From: Bacteroidota bacterium
GTDB lineage: Bacteria; Bacteroidota; Bacteroidia; Bacteroidales; Prolixibacteraceae
Direction: 5' to 3'
Assembly: GCA_030695265.1 (NCBI GenBank)
Contig: JAUYTA010000372.1
Location: 1-7,966, forward strand
Length of the DNA: 7,966 nt
Part shown: piece by piece, positions 7,060-7,966 of the stretch
Layout: each line of letters opens with the position of its first letter
How positions within the stretch are numbered: position 1 is the stretch's first letter
Program-made: the position numbers and the translations under genes
The notes under the pieces: generated by a model
What the model saw: only the letters and a program-made list of their open reading frames with translations
Databases searched by the model: none
Told to the model about the DNA's origin: nothing

Positions 7060-7266
7060 ATGGCAACAGTTACAATTAAAATAAACACCCGCACCAAGAA
7101 AACCCAGCATTTATTCGGACTTATTAGTGAAATTGCTAAAAACGACAAAAATGTAGAAATAATCGAAGGTGATGAAAGCCCTTATAATGAGGAATTTGTA
7201 AATGAAATTATAAAATCGAGGGCAAGTAAGGGAAAGGTTATTAAAACCGAAGATTTATGGAAATAG
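7060..7266 (+). CDS. Small antitoxin-like protein (DUF2683-like / RelB-like, Bacteroidota type)
   Basis: The 68-aa product begins MATVTIKINTRTKKTQHLFG, continues with VEIIEGDESPYNEEFVNEII and ends KTEDLWK. This is the layout of small Bacteroidota antitoxins: an N-terminal beta strand for dimer and DNA contact, an acidic SPYN.EFV segment, and a C-terminal D.W tail that wraps the toxin. Such genes normally overlap a YoeB/Txe or RelE-type toxin gene. Here the overlap is kept, but the toxin is reduced to 15 codons, so the antitoxin is an orphan. It is not lethal if lost and may persist as an anti-addiction or regulatory protein (inference). The family name is from memory of similar sequences and is the less certain part; an antitoxin role is likely. 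Confidence 0.7.
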   Translation: MATVTIKINTRTKKTQHLFGLISEIAKNDKNVEIIEGDESPYNEEFVNEIIKSRASKGKVIKTEDLWK

Positions 7267-7304
7267 TTTTTAAAGACAAAGCCATTGAAGATATAAATTA
7301 TTAA
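7257..7304 (+). pseudogene. Truncated YoeB/Txe/RelE-like toxin gene (first 15 codons)
   Basis: An ATG at 7257, overlapping the end of the antitoxin by 10 bases, opens MEIVFKDKAIEDINY and then stops at TAA (7302-7304). Toxins of this type usually start ME(V/I).F...A..D(I/L).YWKK.GN, so the stop sits exactly where the conserved Trp would be. Just after it come AAAACAAAGGGAAGC, which can still be read as K-T-K-G-S but is already the arm of the tRNA-Phe terminator hairpin. All catalytic residues are missing. The 10-base overlap in a different frame is the usual arrangement for such pairs and is the main support for calling this a toxin stub rather than a chance short ORF. Confidence 0.6.
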
Positions 7305-7336
7305 AAAACAAAGGGAAGCAAATTGCTTCCCTTTGT
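7303..7336 (-). terminator. Rho-independent terminator of tRNA-Phe
   Basis: Arms at 7308-7319 and 7325-7336 are perfectly complementary (12 bp, extendable to 14 bp around base 7322), with loop AAATT. On the minus strand the stem is followed by a run of U (A tract 7303-7308 on the plus strand). It therefore terminates transcription leaving the tRNA. The first base of the stem is the tRNA's own last (discriminator) base. The plus strand has no T run after the hairpin, so it should work in one direction only. Confidence 0.85.
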
Positions 7337-7408
7337 GGTGCCACCTGGATTTGAACCAGGGACACATGGATTTTCAGTCCATTGCTCTACCAACTGAGCT
7401 ATGGCACC
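7336..7408 (-). tRNA. tRNA-Phe (anticodon GAA)
   Basis: The 73-nt cloverleaf is complete: acceptor GGTGCCA pairs with TGGCACC, D stem GCTC/GAGC, anticodon stem ATGGA/TCCAT with loop CTGAAAA (anticodon GAA, 7375-7373), T arm CCTGG-TTCAAAT-CCAGG, and discriminator A at 7336. CCA is not encoded; the next bases are CAA, so CCA must be added after processing. The gene lies alone between the accessory toxin-antitoxin patch and the M16 peptidase gene and has its own promoter and terminator. Confidence 0.97.
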
Positions 7409-7414
7409 GTTTTG

Positions 7415-7434
7415 AGTCCGGCGCGGACTTTTTT
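7415..7434 (+). terminator. Plus-strand terminator in the tRNA-Phe leader
   Basis: AGTCCG at 7415-7420 and CGGACT at 7424-7429 form a perfect 6-bp stem with loop GCG, followed by T at 7429-7434. On the plus strand this is a compact rho-independent terminator. It would stop read-through from the toxin-antitoxin genes before the M16 gene. On the minus strand there is no T run, so tRNA transcription can pass, and the hairpin would sit in the pre-tRNA leader close to the 5' processing site. Confidence 0.6.
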
Positions 7435-7483
7435 CGAGGCTTTTCGGAGTTGCTTTTGGCTATTCCGTTTCGCTTTCGGGTTG

Positions 7484-7513
7484 CAAATATAGACCAATTA
7501 TTCAAACTACAAA
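7484..7513 (-). promoter_or_regulatory. Promoter of tRNA-Phe (Bacteroidota type)
   Basis: Read on the minus strand, TTTG (7513-7510) is followed after 18 nt by TATATTTG (7491-7484), a full match to the TAnnTTTG -7 element with a spacing one short of the usual 19-21. Transcription would start near 7478 and give a leader of about 70 nt before the tRNA at 7408. Confidence 0.65.
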
Positions 7514-7573
7514 AATAAATGTTTTCATCTGTTGCATTTTTTTTGCTTTCGGTATTGAACCATTTCTTTTTCA

Positions 7574-7581
7574 TACTTTTG
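7574..7581 (+). promoter_or_regulatory. Candidate -7 box for the M16 peptidase gene
   Basis: TACTTTTG fits TAnnTTTG. Transcription would start near 7587-7589, about 30 nt before the ATG at 7617. A TTTG lies at 7542-7545, but 28 nt away is too far, so the -33 element is not convincing. Confidence 0.42.
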
Positions 7582-7616
7582 CAAACCAAAATTTTTTACA
7601 CTTTTCAGGAAAATAG

Positions 7617-7966
7617 ATGCAAACATTCGTATTAAAGAATGGAATCCGTATAATTCATCAGGAAGCGAAATCACCGGTTTCGCATTTTGGAGTACTGATC
7701 AATACCGGATCGAGGGATGAGGAGGCAAACGAACAAGGCATCGCTCATTTTATTGAACACGTAATTTTTAAAGGCACCCAAAAGCGCAGGGCTTTTCATA
7801 TCTTAAACCGCATTGAGGATGTAGGCGGCGAACTGAATGCCTATACCACCAAGGAAGAAACCGCTGTTTATGCCACTTTCCTCAGCGAATATTACCACCG
7901 CTCGATGGATCTGATCAGCGACATTCTGATTAACAGCACTTTCCCTACAAAAGAACTGGAGCTCGA
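7617..7966 (+). CDS. M16 family zinc metallopeptidase, N-terminal part
   Basis: The frame opens with MQTFVLKNGIRIIHQ and stays open to the right edge (116 full codons). It has the inverted zinc-binding motif HFIEH (His44, catalytic Glu47, His48), followed by FKGT, IEDVGGELNAYTTKEETAVY and the STFP...EL segment, as in M16 peptidases such as mitochondrial processing peptidase beta and bacterial processing-protease-like enzymes. The third zinc ligand (a Glu about 75-77 residues after the motif) lies beyond the window. Bacteroidota members of this size class usually run to about 410 aa and cleave short peptides or signal-like sequences; the actual substrate is unknown. There is no recognisable signal peptide at this start, which suggests a cytoplasmic form. 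The start is supported by the upstream -7 box and by homology beginning at once. Confidence 0.92.
   Translation, partial: MQTFVLKNGIRIIHQEAKSPVSHFGVLINTGSRDEEANEQGIAHFIEHVIFKGTQKRRAFHILNRIEDVGGELNAYTTKEETAVYATFLSEYYHRSMDLISDILINSTFPTKELEL

Overview
The window looks like chromosomal DNA of a Bacteroidota bacterium, probably a Bacteroidales or Marinilabiliales-like lineage. The evidence is a three-gene outer-membrane block of a type typical of that phylum (MG2-like protein, DUF4249 lipoprotein, TonB-dependent receptor with an N-terminal carboxypeptidase-like domain), promoter elements of the TAnnTTTG type, weak Shine-Dalgarno signals, and toxin-antitoxin families common in Bacteroidota. These assignments come from reading the translations; no database search was run.

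Left part (1-4837, minus strand). Three genes form one tightly coupled operon read right to left. A 908-aa TonB-dependent receptor (GTG start) overlaps by one base the start of a 354-aa DUF4249 lipoprotein. The stop of that gene directly abuts the ATG of a secreted protein with an MG2-like domain and a carboxypeptidase-regulatory-like domain, which runs off the left edge. Together they look like a cell-envelope uptake or surface-assembly unit whose substrate cannot be read from the sequence.

Centre (4838-5988). An AT-rich divergent intergenic region separates the operon from queG, the epoxyqueuosine reductase of tRNA queuosine synthesis. The motifs seen are complete, and the protein is the short form without a long C-terminal HEAT domain.

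Right-centre (5989-7335, plus strand). This is a small accessory patch: a HicAB toxin-antitoxin pair, then a 63-bp diverged fragment of a second queG, then a small antitoxin-like gene followed by only the first 15 codons of a YoeB/Txe/RelE-like toxin. The patch ends at the 3' end of a tRNA-Phe(GAA) gene on the minus strand, which suggests a decayed insertion or recombination hot spot. No integrase or att duplication was found.

Right edge (7336-7966). tRNA-Phe has a good Bacteroidota-type promoter and a strong hairpin-plus-U-tract terminator that begins at its last base. A second, plus-strand terminator lies in its leader. The plus-strand gene at 7617 encodes the N-terminus of an M16 zinc peptidase and leaves the window incomplete.
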